A stretch of DNA of 64,000 bases, taken from NCBI RefSeq assembly GCF_036002945.1, contig NZ_CP108529.1, forward strand, positions 2,728,001 through 2,792,000. The letters run 5' to 3'. The notes below the pieces were generated by a model, which saw only the letters and a program-made list of their open reading frames with translations, was not told the origin of the DNA and searched no databases. The stretch is from Streptomyces sp. NBC_01224. GTDB taxonomy: Bacteria; Actinomycetota; Actinomycetes; Streptomycetales; Streptomycetaceae. Every line of letters begins with the position of its first letter. The first letter of the stretch is position 1. Below, one piece after another: positions 53,797 to 62,815 of the stretch. The position numbers were made by a program, and so were the translations under genes.

Positions 53797-55062
53797 GTGG
53801 CCGTCGAAGGGATCGGTGCTGTGCGCGGTGTTCTGTTCGGATCTGTACGAGGCCTTGCGGGTCGTCGGGGGCGACGTCGAGGCGTGCGTCACGGATCGGT
53901 TGCCGTGCTGGCCGCGGGCACGCTGCTGCTGTCCGCGGGGTGTTCCTCGGGGGACGGTTCCGGCAGTGCGGCGGGCGTCGGGCACATGCCCTCGCCGTCC
54001 CGCCCCTCCTCCGCCGCCTCGGGCCCGTCGGCCTCCCCGTCCGCGTCGGTGGCCCTGCCACCGGCGAAGGGTTCGGTGGAGGTGGTCTCCACGCTCACCG
54101 AGGGCCTCGACTCGCCGTGGGGGCTGGCGGAGCTGCCCGGCGGCGATCTGCTGGTCTCCTCGCGCGACAAGGGCACGATCACCCGGATCGACGGGAAGAG
54201 CGGCAAGAAGACCCTGCTGGGCGCCGTGCCCGGGGTATCGCCCGGCGGGGAGGGAGGGCTGCTGGGAATCGCGGTCTCCCCCACGTACGGTTCGGACCAT
54301 CTGGTGTACGCGTACTTCACGACCGAGTCCGACAACCGCATCGCGCGCATGCAGTACGACGAGAACGGCACGGCGCCCGGCCGGCTGCTGGGTGCGCCGG
54401 ACACGATTCTGCGGGGCATCCCGAAGGGCTCGATCCACAACGGCGGGCGGATCGCCTTCGGCCCGGATCACATGCTCTACGCGGGCACCGGGGAGACGGG
54501 GGACACCGGGCTCGCGCAGGACAAGAAGTCACTGGCCGGCAAGATCCTGCGGATGACCCCGGACGGCCAGCCGCTGCACGGCAATCCGGAGGCCGACTCC
54601 GTGGTGTATTCGTACGGACACCGCAATGTGCAGGGGCTGGCCTGGGACGGGCAGAAGCAGCTGTGGGCGTCCGAATTCGGGCAGGAAACCTGGGACGAGC
54701 TGAACCGCATCGAGCCGGGTGGGAACTACGGTTGGCCGGAGGTCGAGGGCAAGGCGGGAAAGCCGGGTTTCATCGACCCCGTGGCACAGTGGAAGACGTC
54801 CGAGGCGTCCCCGAGCGGGATCGCCTTCGCCAAGGGTTCGATCTGGATGGCGGGCCTGCACGGTGAGCGCCTCTGGAGGATTCCGCTGTCCGGCAAGGAA
54901 TCTCTGGCGGCCCCGCAATCGTTCCTGAAAGGGAAGTACGGGCGTCTTCGCACGGTGCTCGCCGCGGGCGGCAACAAGCTCTGGCTGGTCACGAGCAATA
55001 CGGACACCCGTGGCACCCCGAAGCCGGGAGACGACAGGGTCCTGGTGCTGGAGGTGCGGTAG
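53797..55062 (+). CDS. PQQ-dependent sugar dehydrogenase-like lipoprotein
   Basis: 421 residues from a GTG; a shorter start at a later GTG is possible because the first 30 residues are Gly/Arg-rich. The lipobox LLLSAGCSS marks membrane anchoring, followed by a Ser/Pro linker and a six-bladed GSDH beta-propeller with LDSPWGLAELPGGDLLVSSR, GEGGLLGIAVSPTYGSDHLV, IHNGGRIAFGPDHMLYAGTG, YSYGHRNVQGLAWD and ELNRIEPGGNYGWPEVEGK. Relatives include soluble aldose sugar dehydrogenases. PQQ dependence in this organism is not shown by sequence. Confidence 0.88.
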   Translation: MAVEGIGAVRGVLFGSVRGLAGRRGRRRGVRHGSVAVLAAGTLLLSAGCSSGDGSGSAAGVGHMPSPSRPSSAASGPSASPSASVALPPAKGSVEVVSTLTEGLDSPWGLAELPGGDLLVSSRDKGTITRIDGKSGKKTLLGAVPGVSPGGEGGLLGIAVSPTYGSDHLVYAYFTTESDNRIARMQYDENGTAPGRLLGAPDTILRGIPKGSIHNGGRIAFGPDHMLYAGTGETGDTGLAQDKKSLAGKILRMTPDGQPLHGNPEADSVVYSYGHRNVQGLAWDGQKQLWASEFGQETWDELNRIEPGGNYGWPEVEGKAGKPGFIDPVAQWKTSEASPSGIAFAKGSIWMAGLHGERLWRIPLSGKESLAAPQSFLKGKYGRLRTVLAAGGNKLWLVTSNTDTRGTPKPGDDRVLVLEVR

Positions 55063-55093
55063 CGGCTACAGCTGGTGAAAGGGCGTGCGACCG

Positions 55094-55396
55094 GTGTTCA
55101 ACTTCTTCGAGGAACTCTTCGCACCGGGCCGTAAGCATGCCGCCGAGGAGCAGAAGCGGCTGGAGCTGACCCGGGTGGATCTCGGTGTCGGCGACCCGGG
55201 GCGCGGGCCGATAGACCTGGCCTCCGGAAAGGTGATCGTCAGGGCGTCCGGTCCCGACGGCGGTCCTGCGGCGGAGCGTGGCGCGACGGACGCGATACCG
55301 GACCCGGCCCAGGCAGCGGACCACCCCGATGAGGCGTCCGGGCCGGATACCGATACCCCGGACGCTCCGGAGGCCGGTCCGGACGCACGACCGTAG
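55094..55396 (+). CDS. DUF6191 protein
   Basis: 100 residues from the GTG at 55094 (AAAGGG about 10 nt upstream). The N-terminus FNFFEELFAPGRKHAAEEQK, then RLELTRVDLGVGDPGRGPID and LASGKVIVR matches a small conserved Streptomyces family (DUF6191). The C-terminal half is acidic, Pro/Asp/Ala-rich and low-complexity. It follows the sugar dehydrogenase gene by about 30 bp. The function is unknown. Confidence 0.7.
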   Translation: MFNFFEELFAPGRKHAAEEQKRLELTRVDLGVGDPGRGPIDLASGKVIVRASGPDGGPAAERGATDAIPDPAQAADHPDEASGPDTDTPDAPEAGPDARP

Positions 55397-55440
55397 GCGG
55401 GTCGGGCACACGTCCGTGGGCGGGTCGGACGCCCCCGGTA

Positions 55441-58400
55441 TCAGGTGGCGTTCCGCACCGGGTACAGGCGGAGCCGGTGGGCCAGGGCGGCCGCCTCACC
55501 GCGGCTGGAGACGCCGAGCTTGGCGAGAATGTTGGAGACGTGCACGCTCGCGGTCTTGGGTGAGATGTAGAGCTCCTCGGCGATCCTGCGGTTGGTGTGA
55601 CCGGCCGCGACGAGACGGTGCACATCCTGTTCGCGTCGCGTCAGCCCGAAGGACTCCACCGCGGCTGCTGCCGCCTCGCGCAGGTGGTCCTCGGTCTGCT
55701 CCCGGTCCGCCGCCTCATCGGTGGTGCCGTCCTGGGCGGGGACGGTGACGGCGAGCGGTATCTCTTGGCCGGTGCCTTGGGCCGGGGACCGGTCGGAGGT
55801 GGTGAGGGTGATGCGGGCGCGTCCGGCCAGCAGCTCGATGGTCTCGGTCAACGGGCGTGCGCCGAGTCGCCCGGCGGTGCGGTGGGCCTCGCGCAGCAGG
55901 GTGGTGGCCGCGGACCGGTCGCCGGAGGCGATGAGGAGGGCCTCTGCCCAGCGGTGGCGGATCTGGGCCAGTTCGTACGGGCGGTGCAGGGGCGCGAAGG
56001 CGGTGGCGGCGCGGGACCAGTGGTCGGGGGTGTCGAGCCCCTCGGCCCGGGCCAGCTCGGCGTCGACCAGGAGACCGTAGGCGGCCCAGACGGGGATGAG
56101 CATCGGCAGCCGCTTCAGGTGTCCGCGGATGCTTGCCAGGATCGCCGGCCGGCCCGGGTCGGCGGCGGGCAGACCCCGGGCTTCGGCCTCGGCGGCGGCG
56201 GCGGCATGGAGCAGCGGCAGGGCGTACCGCTGGGTGCCGGGTGGGAAGCCCTGCTCCGACTGCGCCTCGAACGCGGCCCGCGCCTCGGGGAGCCGCCCCT
56301 GCTGCACGGCGAGGATCATGGCGTGGCGTACGCGGCTGATGAGGAGCTGGGGCTGCGGGTCACGGGCGCCGAACCAGCGCCGGGTCAGGGTGAGTTGAAT
56401 CTCGGCCTCGGCCAGGTCTCCCTGGGCGAGGGCCAGTTCGGTACGGCGTGCGGCGACGAGCCCTTGCGCCTTGCTGGACCGGGCGGCGCGGGCCGCCGCG
56501 TCGGTGGTCGCACGGCTCTCGTCCCAGTGGCCGAGAGAGAAGAGCGAGATCGCCTGGTTGCAGCGGACCCATGCCTCCATGTCGGCGATGCCGTGGCTGC
56601 GGCTGATCTCGATGCCGTGGTCCGCGGCGGCCACGGCCTCCAGGGAGCGGCCCATGGATTCGAGGGTGGAGGGGAGATTGATGCCGGCCCGGCTCATGAT
56701 GCCGACCAGGTGCAGTTCATCGGCGCGGTCGCGGACTGCGTACATCTCGGCGATGCCCTCGTCGACACTGCCCGCGTCGGCGGTGAGCCAGCCGCGGGTG
56801 AGCCTGGCGTGCAGTTCGATGTACTCGTCACCGACGAGCCGGGCGTACTCCACGGCCCGGTCGACGGCTTGCAGAGTCTCGGCGCCCGGGCGGTGCAGGG
56901 CGCCCCATCCCGCCACGCTCATCAGGACATCGGCATGCACGGCGGACGGGGGCAGGCCGCGGACGAGCTCCTGGGCGTTGGCCAGTTCCTGCCATCCGTC
57001 GCCACGGGTGAGGTCCTGCATCAGCCGGGAGCGCTGGACCCAGAACCAGGCGGCGCGCAGCGGGTCGTCCTCGCTGTCCAGGACACGCATGGCCTTCTTG
57101 GCGATGGCCAGGGCCCGTTCGCGTTCGCCGCCGAACCAGGCGGCGACGGTGGCCTCGGCCATCAGGTCGAGATAGCGCAGCGGGGTGGTGTCGGGGTCGC
57201 AGCCGCAGGCCGGGTAGCTCTCCGCGTAGTCGATGGGGCGCAGGGTGCGGCGCACGTCGTCGGGGGCGTCGTCCCAAAGCTCCATCGCCCTTTCCAGCAG
57301 ACGGAGTTGCTCGGAGAACGCGTAGCGGCGGCGGGCCTCGACCGAGGCCTTCAGTACGGCGGGCAGGGCCTTGGCGGCATCGTGTGCGCAGTACCAGTAG
57401 CTGGCGAGCCGGGTGGCCCGTTCACCGGCGCGGACGAGGGTGGGATCGATCTCCAGGGCTTCCGCATAGCGCCGGTTGAGCCGGGAGCGCTCGCCGGGCA
57501 GCAGATCGTCGCTGACGGCCTCGCGGACCAGGGAGTGCCGGAAGCGGTAGCCGTTGCCCTCCGGGGTGGTGAGGAGCAAGTTGGCTCCGACGGCCGCCCG
57601 CAGCGCCTCGATGAGTTCGTCCTCGGTCAGCCGGGCGACCGCGGCCAGCAGTCCGTACTCGACGGTGGAGCCGCCCTCGGCGACGATCCGGGCGATCTTC
57701 TGGGCGTCGTCGGGGAGCGCTTCGACGCGGACAAGCAGCAGGTCGCGCAGCGAGTCGGAGAGTCGGGAGTGGTCGCCGCTCTCCAGGCTGCAGGCGAGTT
57801 CCTCGACGAAGAAGGCGTTGCCGTCGGAGCGTTCGAAGATCTCGTCCGTCAGGGCGGCCTCAGGGGTGGCGGCGAGGATGCCGGTGAGCTGGCGGCGTAC
57901 CTCGGCGCGGTTGAAGCGGGCGAGTTCGATCCGGCGGACGGTACGGAGCCGGTCCAGTTCGGCGAGGAGAGGGCGCAGGGGGTGGCGGCGATGGATGTCG
58001 TCGGAGCGGTAGGTGCCGATCACGACGAGACGGCCGCTGCGCACGGTGCGGAAGAGATAGGCGAGGAGATGCCGGGTGGAGGCATCGGCCCAGTGCAGGT
58101 CCTCCAGGACGAGGACGACCGCGCGCTGCGCCGAGATGCGCTCCAGGAGTCTGGCGGTGAGTTCGAAGAGGCGGGCGGTGCTGTGCTCGTCGGTCGCGTC
58201 CCGGTCGGCCTCGCCGAGTTCGGGGAGCAGGCGGGCCAGTTCACCCTCCTGCCCGGCGCAGGCGGCAGCCATCTCGTCGGGCAGGGTGCGGCGCAGGGCG
58301 CGCAGGGCGGTGGAGAACGGGGCGTAGGGAAGGCCGTCGGCACCGACCTCGACGCAGCCGCCGACGGCGACGACGGCCTCGCGGCGCACCGCCGCCGCGA

Positions 58401-58647
58401 GGAACTCCTCGACCAGCCGGGTCTTGCCGACGCCCGCCTCGCCGCCGATGAGCAGCGCCTGCGGCTCGCCGCCGGGGCGGTCGGCCCGGCCGGTGTCCTC
58501 TGCGGTGGCGCGGGTGAGCGCATCGACGAGCGAGGCGAATTCACCTGCGCGGCCGACGAACACGGGACTGACGGACCTGGTCTCCACGTCGCCGAGCATC
58601 GCACATGGGTCCGACGGTGCGGGCCCCGGAATCGGGTCGTCCGGCAT
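55441..58647 (-). CDS. LAL-type transcriptional regulator (ATPase-LuxR)
   Basis: 1068 residues from the ATG at 58647; a start at an internal ATG (58599) is equally possible. An N-terminal STAND-type ATPase has Walker A GGEAGVGKTRLVEEF and Walker B VVLVLEDLHWAD, then a long TPR-like helical region, and a C-terminal LuxR HTH (LTRREQDVHRLVAAGHTNRR, IAEELYISPKTASVHVSNIL). Large regulators of this class often switch on secondary-metabolite or sugar-utilisation genes after ATP-driven activation by a ligand. No biosynthetic cluster is in the window, so the target is unknown. Confidence 0.93.
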   Translation of the reverse strand: MPDDPIPGPAPSDPCAMLGDVETRSVSPVFVGRAGEFASLVDALTRATAEDTGRADRPGGEPQALLIGGEAGVGKTRLVEEFLAAAVRREAVVAVGGCVEVGADGLPYAPFSTALRALRRTLPDEMAAACAGQEGELARLLPELGEADRDATDEHSTARLFELTARLLERISAQRAVVLVLEDLHWADASTRHLLAYLFRTVRSGRLVVIGTYRSDDIHRRHPLRPLLAELDRLRTVRRIELARFNRAEVRRQLTGILAATPEAALTDEIFERSDGNAFFVEELACSLESGDHSRLSDSLRDLLLVRVEALPDDAQKIARIVAEGGSTVEYGLLAAVARLTEDELIEALRAAVGANLLLTTPEGNGYRFRHSLVREAVSDDLLPGERSRLNRRYAEALEIDPTLVRAGERATRLASYWYCAHDAAKALPAVLKASVEARRRYAFSEQLRLLERAMELWDDAPDDVRRTLRPIDYAESYPACGCDPDTTPLRYLDLMAEATVAAWFGGERERALAIAKKAMRVLDSEDDPLRAAWFWVQRSRLMQDLTRGDGWQELANAQELVRGLPPSAVHADVLMSVAGWGALHRPGAETLQAVDRAVEYARLVGDEYIELHARLTRGWLTADAGSVDEGIAEMYAVRDRADELHLVGIMSRAGINLPSTLESMGRSLEAVAAADHGIEISRSHGIADMEAWVRCNQAISLFSLGHWDESRATTDAAARAARSSKAQGLVAARRTELALAQGDLAEAEIQLTLTRRWFGARDPQPQLLISRVRHAMILAVQQGRLPEARAAFEAQSEQGFPPGTQRYALPLLHAAAAAEAEARGLPAADPGRPAILASIRGHLKRLPMLIPVWAAYGLLVDAELARAEGLDTPDHWSRAATAFAPLHRPYELAQIRHRWAEALLIASGDRSAATTLLREAHRTAGRLGARPLTETIELLAGRARITLTTSDRSPAQGTGQEIPLAVTVPAQDGTTDEAADREQTEDHLREAAAAAVESFGLTRREQDVHRLVAAGHTNRRIAEELYISPKTASVHVSNILAKLGVSSRGEAAALAHRLRLYPVRNAT

Positions 58648-58668
58648 CGCGAAGCCGTCTCACGACTA

Positions 58669-58854
58669 CTACGCGGCGTGGACGAACCGGTTCCGGTCCG
58701 TACTCACCGGCCCCTCTGCCTCCTTGCGTACGGATTCACGGGCGGCCCTGCGGGCGGCGCGGCGGGCCCGACGGGCCTCTCCGACGAGCCGCTCCTGCTC
58801 GGCGCGGCGCCGCATTTCGATCGCGTTCAGCTTGTGGAGTTCGAGCGTGAACAT
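58669..58854 (-). CDS. Small basic helical protein
   Basis: 61 residues from the ATG at 58854 with GGGAG upstream. FTLELHKLNAIEMRRRAEQE, then RLVGEARRARRAARRAARES is a strongly basic amphipathic helix. Proteins of this type recur in Streptomyces; the function is unknown. It lies immediately upstream of the LAL gene start on the same strand. Confidence 0.65.
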   Translation of the reverse strand: MFTLELHKLNAIEMRRRAEQERLVGEARRARRAARRAARESVRKEAEGPVSTDRNRFVHAA

Positions 58855-59064
58855 GTGCTTCTCCCGGAGGACGAAGGCCCGTTGGGGCCTGAGGGCGGCA
58901 GTGCTTCTGCCGTGCCCCCACTGTCGTCTCCCAGGGGGTGTCAGCACATCGGGCGAGTTCCGCATCTTCGCGGGGTGGGGGGCCTTAGCCGGGTGCGGAC
59001 GCTGCCGCACACGGGCCGGGGCCGCCCGGGCGGATGCCTTAGACGGCCGTAGGGCGGTGCGTAC

Positions 59065-59766
59065 TCACTTGGTGGTGCCCGCGGTCGGCAGGGCGACGAT
59101 GAGGTCGAAGTACATGCCGGCGGAGATCACCAGGCCGAGGACGCCGAGCGCGATGCCGGCGGTCGCGACGGCACGCACCCAGCCGGGCTGCGGGTGCGGG
59201 GAGGGTGCGCCGAAGGCCGGGCGGACCAGGGCGAAGATGCCGACCAGCAGGGCGAGCAGTGCGAAGAGGCCGTTGACCAGCGCGGTGGAGTGCCAGGCGT
59301 CGCCGTAGATCTCCGAGATCTGCTGGGCCGCGGTGCCACCGCCCGAGGTCTTGATCTGCCCGATCAAGGTCTCGCGCTCGGCGGCGACCTTGCCGGTCCA
59401 GGACCCGCTCAGCGCGACGACACCGAGACCGGCGGCAGCCACGGCCGCGGCGGCCGATGCGAGGCCGGACGACTCCTTGCCGGATTCGTCGAAGTCGGGG
59501 TCCGTGAAGTCGGAGTCGTCGTCGGAGTCCTTGAAGACGGCATCCGCATCGCGGTCCTGGGCGGGGTCCGGCGCGGAACCCGCTCCGGCGCCGTCGGCCA
59601 CCGCGGGCTCTCCCTCGGCTTCGGCCGCCCCCTTGTCGAGGCTGTGCGCCGCGTCCTTGGCAGTGTTCTCCTCGGCCGCGGTCTCCTCGGCGTCGAGAAC
59701 AGCGGGAGCGGCAGGGCCGGTGGGAGTGGTGGGGTTCTTGGGAGTTCCGGGGTTCATGTCCCGCAC
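59065..59766 (-). CDS. Membrane protein with acidic cytoplasmic N-terminus
   Basis: 233 residues from a GTG (an ATG at 59757 is the alternative). Residues 1-95 are disordered and acidic (DRDADAVFKDSDDDSDFTDP). Three hydrophobic segments follow: SGLASAAAAVAAAGLGVVAL, ALVNGLFALLALLVGIFALV and VRAVATAGIALGVLGLVISA. A soluble loop of about 45 residues (AAERETLIGQIKTSGGGTAA) lies between the first two. The function is unknown. Confidence 0.7.
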   Translation of the reverse strand: MRDMNPGTPKNPTTPTGPAAPAVLDAEETAAEENTAKDAAHSLDKGAAEAEGEPAVADGAGAGSAPDPAQDRDADAVFKDSDDDSDFTDPDFDESGKESSGLASAAAAVAAAGLGVVALSGSWTGKVAAERETLIGQIKTSGGGTAAQQISEIYGDAWHSTALVNGLFALLALLVGIFALVRPAFGAPSPHPQPGWVRAVATAGIALGVLGLVISAGMYFDLIVALPTAGTTK

Positions 59767-59829
59767 GGTAGGCGGCCCGGATGAGAACCCTCTTAACGCG
59801 CGCCGCCGGCCGGTCCCCCCGCCCCGGCC

Positions 59830-60387
59830 TCAGGCCTTCTGTGCCCGCCACTCCCGGGCCAGTACGGACCAGATCTCCGAGTCGTGCCGCTCGCCGCGGT
59901 ACAGGTAGTTCTCGCGCAGCACCCCGTCGCGTGTCATGCCGAGCCGCTTGGCCACGGCGATGCTTCGGGTGTTCGCGGCGGACGCGCCCCACTCCACGCG
60001 GTGCATGCCGCGCTCGTACACCGCCCAGTCGATCAGCTTCCGTGTCGCCCGGGTGACCAGGCCACGCCCCTCCCCCGCCGGCTCCAGCCAGCAGCCGACC
60101 TCGCAGTTCCCGGATTCCGTGTCGAAGATCCGGAACAGGACACCGCCGACGAGCGTGCCGTCCAGCCAGATGCCGTAGAGGCGCCCCGTGTCGGCCGCCT
60201 GCTTCTCCGCGTACTGCCGGAGCAGGGCACGCGCCGAGTCCAGGTCGGTGGCGAACGAGGCGAGGGGGATCCAGGGGTCGACGATCTCGCGGGCCCGGTC
60301 CATATGGGCGAGGAACTCCGCCGCCTGCCAGATCTCCAGCGGCCGCAGTTCCGCTCCGTCGTCGCCCAGGGATATCGCGAACATCAT
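59830..60387 (-). CDS. GNAT N-acetyltransferase, RimJ/RimL type
   Basis: 185 residues starting at the ATG at 60387, which overlaps the stop of the MMPL gene (ATGA) and follows AAGGAG. ELRPLEIWQAAEFLAHMDRA, the acetyl-CoA region CEVGCWLEPAGEGRGLVTRA and GMHRVEWGASAANTRSIAVA with the C-terminal LRENYLYRGERHDSEIWSVL define the RimJ/L group. The substrate may be a protein N-terminus or a small molecule. Translational coupling to the MMPL exporter suggests a shared role. Confidence 0.88.
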   Translation of the reverse strand: MMFAISLGDDGAELRPLEIWQAAEFLAHMDRAREIVDPWIPLASFATDLDSARALLRQYAEKQAADTGRLYGIWLDGTLVGGVLFRIFDTESGNCEVGCWLEPAGEGRGLVTRATRKLIDWAVYERGMHRVEWGASAANTRSIAVAKRLGMTRDGVLRENYLYRGERHDSEIWSVLAREWRAQKA

Positions 60388-62630
60388 GCTCCTTCTCGAA
60401 CCGCTTCCACCGCTTGCACTGCCTGTGCAGCTTCCACCGGTTCCACCGGTTGTGCTGCCTGCGGGATTTTCCCATGCGCCGCGCGGCACTGGGGAGGCTC
60501 GATGCTGATCCGCGGCAGCCGCCCGTCCAGCCAGCGCGGCAGCCACCAGTTCGCTCCGCCCAGCAGATGCATCAGGGCGGGGACCAGCAGCGTACGGAGA
60601 ACGAAGGCATCGAGGGCGACCGCCGCGGCGAGCGCGATGCCGAACATGGCGATGACCCGGTCCCCGCTGAGGACGAAGGCGAGGAAGACCGAAATCATGA
60701 TCACGGCCGCGGAGTTGATCACGCGGCTGGTCTCGGCGAGGCCGACCCGCACCGCCCGCCGGTTGTCACCGGTCTCCAGCCACTCCTCGTACATCCGCCC
60801 GACCAGGAACACCTGGTAATCCATGGAGAGCCCGAAGAGCACGGACACCATGATGACCGGCAGGAACGGTTCGATGGGCCCCGAGCTGCCCAGCCCCAGC
60901 AGCTCGCTCCCCCACCCCCACTGGAAGATCGCGACTACGACTCCGAACGAGGAGGCGACGGCCGCCACATTCATCGCGGCCGCCTTCAGCGGAATGCCGA
61001 TCGACCGGAAGGCCAGCAGCAGGAGCAGACAGCCGAGCCCTATGACGACGCCGATGAAGAGCGGGAGCTTGCCGATGATGATCCGGGCGAAGTCGTCGTA
61101 GCCGGCCGTCACCCCGCCCACATGGGCCCGGAGCGAGGTGTTCGCCTCGGCCTGCGGGAGGACATCCGTACGCAGCCGGCCGACGAGCGCGCTGGTCTCC
61201 TGCGACTGCGGTGACGAATTCGGCACAACGGTGATGAAGGCCGCACTGCCGCTGTTGTTGTACGTCACCGGGCCGACCGAGGCCACGCCGTCGGTGGCTC
61301 GCAGGACGTCCGGCAGGCCGTCCATCGCCAGCCGGTCGTCCGCGCCGTCGAGCTGTGCGGCGATCGTCAGCGGGCCGTTGACGCCCGGTCCGAATCCGTC
61401 GGCCAGCAGGTCGTACGCCTGCCGGGTGGTGGACGAGGAGGGGTTGTTGCCCTGGTCGGAGGTGCCCAGATGCAGGGAGAACGTGGGCAGCGCGAGGACC
61501 AGCATCACCACGACGGCGAACGCCCCGAGCAGCTTGGGGTGGCGTTCGACGAACGCGGACCAGCGGGCGGCGAAGCCGGTGGGCAGTTCGGGCTGCGGCC
61601 CGCGCTCGGCGAGCCTTCTGCGCTCGCGCCGGCTCAACGCCCGCACGCCGATGAAGGACAGTAGGGCGGGCAGCAGTGTCACGGAGGCGGCCACGGTCAG
61701 GACGACGGTGAGCGAGGCGGCGATCGCCACACCGTTGAGGAACCCGAGCCGCAGGATCAGCATGCCGAGCAGCGCCATACAGACGGTGGCTCCGGCGAAG
61801 ACGACGGCCCGCCCGGTCGTCGCGACGGCGTTCTGCGCCGCCTCGGCGACGGTCATGCCTCTGCGCAGTCCTCTGCGGTGCCGGGTGACGATGAACAGCG
61901 CGTAGTCGATGCCGACGCCGAGCCCTATCAGCATGCCCAGCATGGGGGCGAAGTCGGCGACGGTCATCACATGGCCCAGCAGCACGATGCCCGCGTACGC
62001 CGTGCCGACGGAGACGAGAGCAGTGGCGATGGGCAGCATGCTGGCGGCGAGCGAGCCGAAGGCGAGGAACAGGACGACCGCTGCGACAACGACCCCGATG
62101 GCCTCACTGAAGTGGGCGGACGGCGCCTCGGTGAGGGCGACGGCCGAGCCGCCCAGTTCCACCTGGAGGTGGTCGCCGGCGGCAGCCTTCGCCGTGTCGA
62201 GGACCGCCCGGGCCTGCTGCACCGGGATGTCGTCGGACTGCTGGTCGAAGGTGATCGTGGCGTAGGCGGTGTGTCCGTCCTCGCTGATCTGCCCGGCGCC
62301 GGACGCCCCGTACGGTCCGGTGACGGCGCCGACACCGGGCAGTTCCTCGACCGCATGCAGGGTCCGGGTCATCGTCTGCCGGACATCGGAGGCCCGCACG
62401 GTGGAGTCGGTGGTGTGCCAGACGATGGTGTCCGTGTCACCGCCGAGGTCCGTGAAACCGCTCTTGAGGAGCTCGGCGGCCCGGCCGGACTCCGTACCGG
62501 GCACGTCGTAGTCGTTGGAGTAGGCAGAACCCGCGAAGCCCGCCGCGGTGGCTGCGCCGCCGAGGGCGAAGAGCCAGATGAGGACGGCGACGAGGCGGTG
62601 CCTGATGCACCAGCGGGCAATGGCGGCCAA
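60384..62630 (-). CDS. MMPL-family RND transporter
   Basis: 748 residues with twelve predicted membrane helices in the MMPL pattern: one N-terminal helix, a periplasmic loop (about 40-180), five helices, a second loop (about 375-510) and six helices. Conserved GMLIGLGVGIDYALFIVTRH and VSVLFGLSMDYQVFLVGRMY carry the proton-relay Asp/Tyr pairs. Homologues export lipids or polyketides in actinobacteria. The C-terminal tail repeats PVEPVEAAQAVQAVEAV because of a short DNA repeat. It overlaps the GNAT gene by 4 nt. Confidence 0.92.
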   Translation of the reverse strand: MAAIARWCIRHRLVAVLIWLFALGGAATAAGFAGSAYSNDYDVPGTESGRAAELLKSGFTDLGGDTDTIVWHTTDSTVRASDVRQTMTRTLHAVEELPGVGAVTGPYGASGAGQISEDGHTAYATITFDQQSDDIPVQQARAVLDTAKAAAGDHLQVELGGSAVALTEAPSAHFSEAIGVVVAAVVLFLAFGSLAASMLPIATALVSVGTAYAGIVLLGHVMTVADFAPMLGMLIGLGVGIDYALFIVTRHRRGLRRGMTVAEAAQNAVATTGRAVVFAGATVCMALLGMLILRLGFLNGVAIAASLTVVLTVAASVTLLPALLSFIGVRALSRRERRRLAERGPQPELPTGFAARWSAFVERHPKLLGAFAVVVMLVLALPTFSLHLGTSDQGNNPSSSTTRQAYDLLADGFGPGVNGPLTIAAQLDGADDRLAMDGLPDVLRATDGVASVGPVTYNNSGSAAFITVVPNSSPQSQETSALVGRLRTDVLPQAEANTSLRAHVGGVTAGYDDFARIIIGKLPLFIGVVIGLGCLLLLLAFRSIGIPLKAAAMNVAAVASSFGVVVAIFQWGWGSELLGLGSSGPIEPFLPVIMVSVLFGLSMDYQVFLVGRMYEEWLETGDNRRAVRVGLAETSRVINSAAVIMISVFLAFVLSGDRVIAMFGIALAAAVALDAFVLRTLLVPALMHLLGGANWWLPRWLDGRLPRISIEPPQCRAAHGKIPQAAQPVEPVEAAQAVQAVEAVREGA

Positions 62631-62815
62631 CGGACGTGCTCCCTGAGGGTTCGTGGATCTTTACCGGGACAAAACACGAATTACCCGCAAAGAACACATG
62701 ACCTGAGAATCGCCACTCTGGCAGCCGATGGTGATCCTTTGTCGCTTTCGTGGCCTTACTCACAACGGCCGCAGGAATTATCGTGGCCCCGGAGTCACAA
62801 CGACCTCCGGCCACC

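Noticed and set aside
55597..59052. 1151-codon plus-strand open frame
   Set aside because: Complement of the LAL regulator gene, which has Walker and LuxR motifs.
60405..60470. Short repeats CTTCCACCG/CTGCCTG
   Set aside because: Low-complexity coding repeats in the MMPL C-terminal tail, not a regulatory array.
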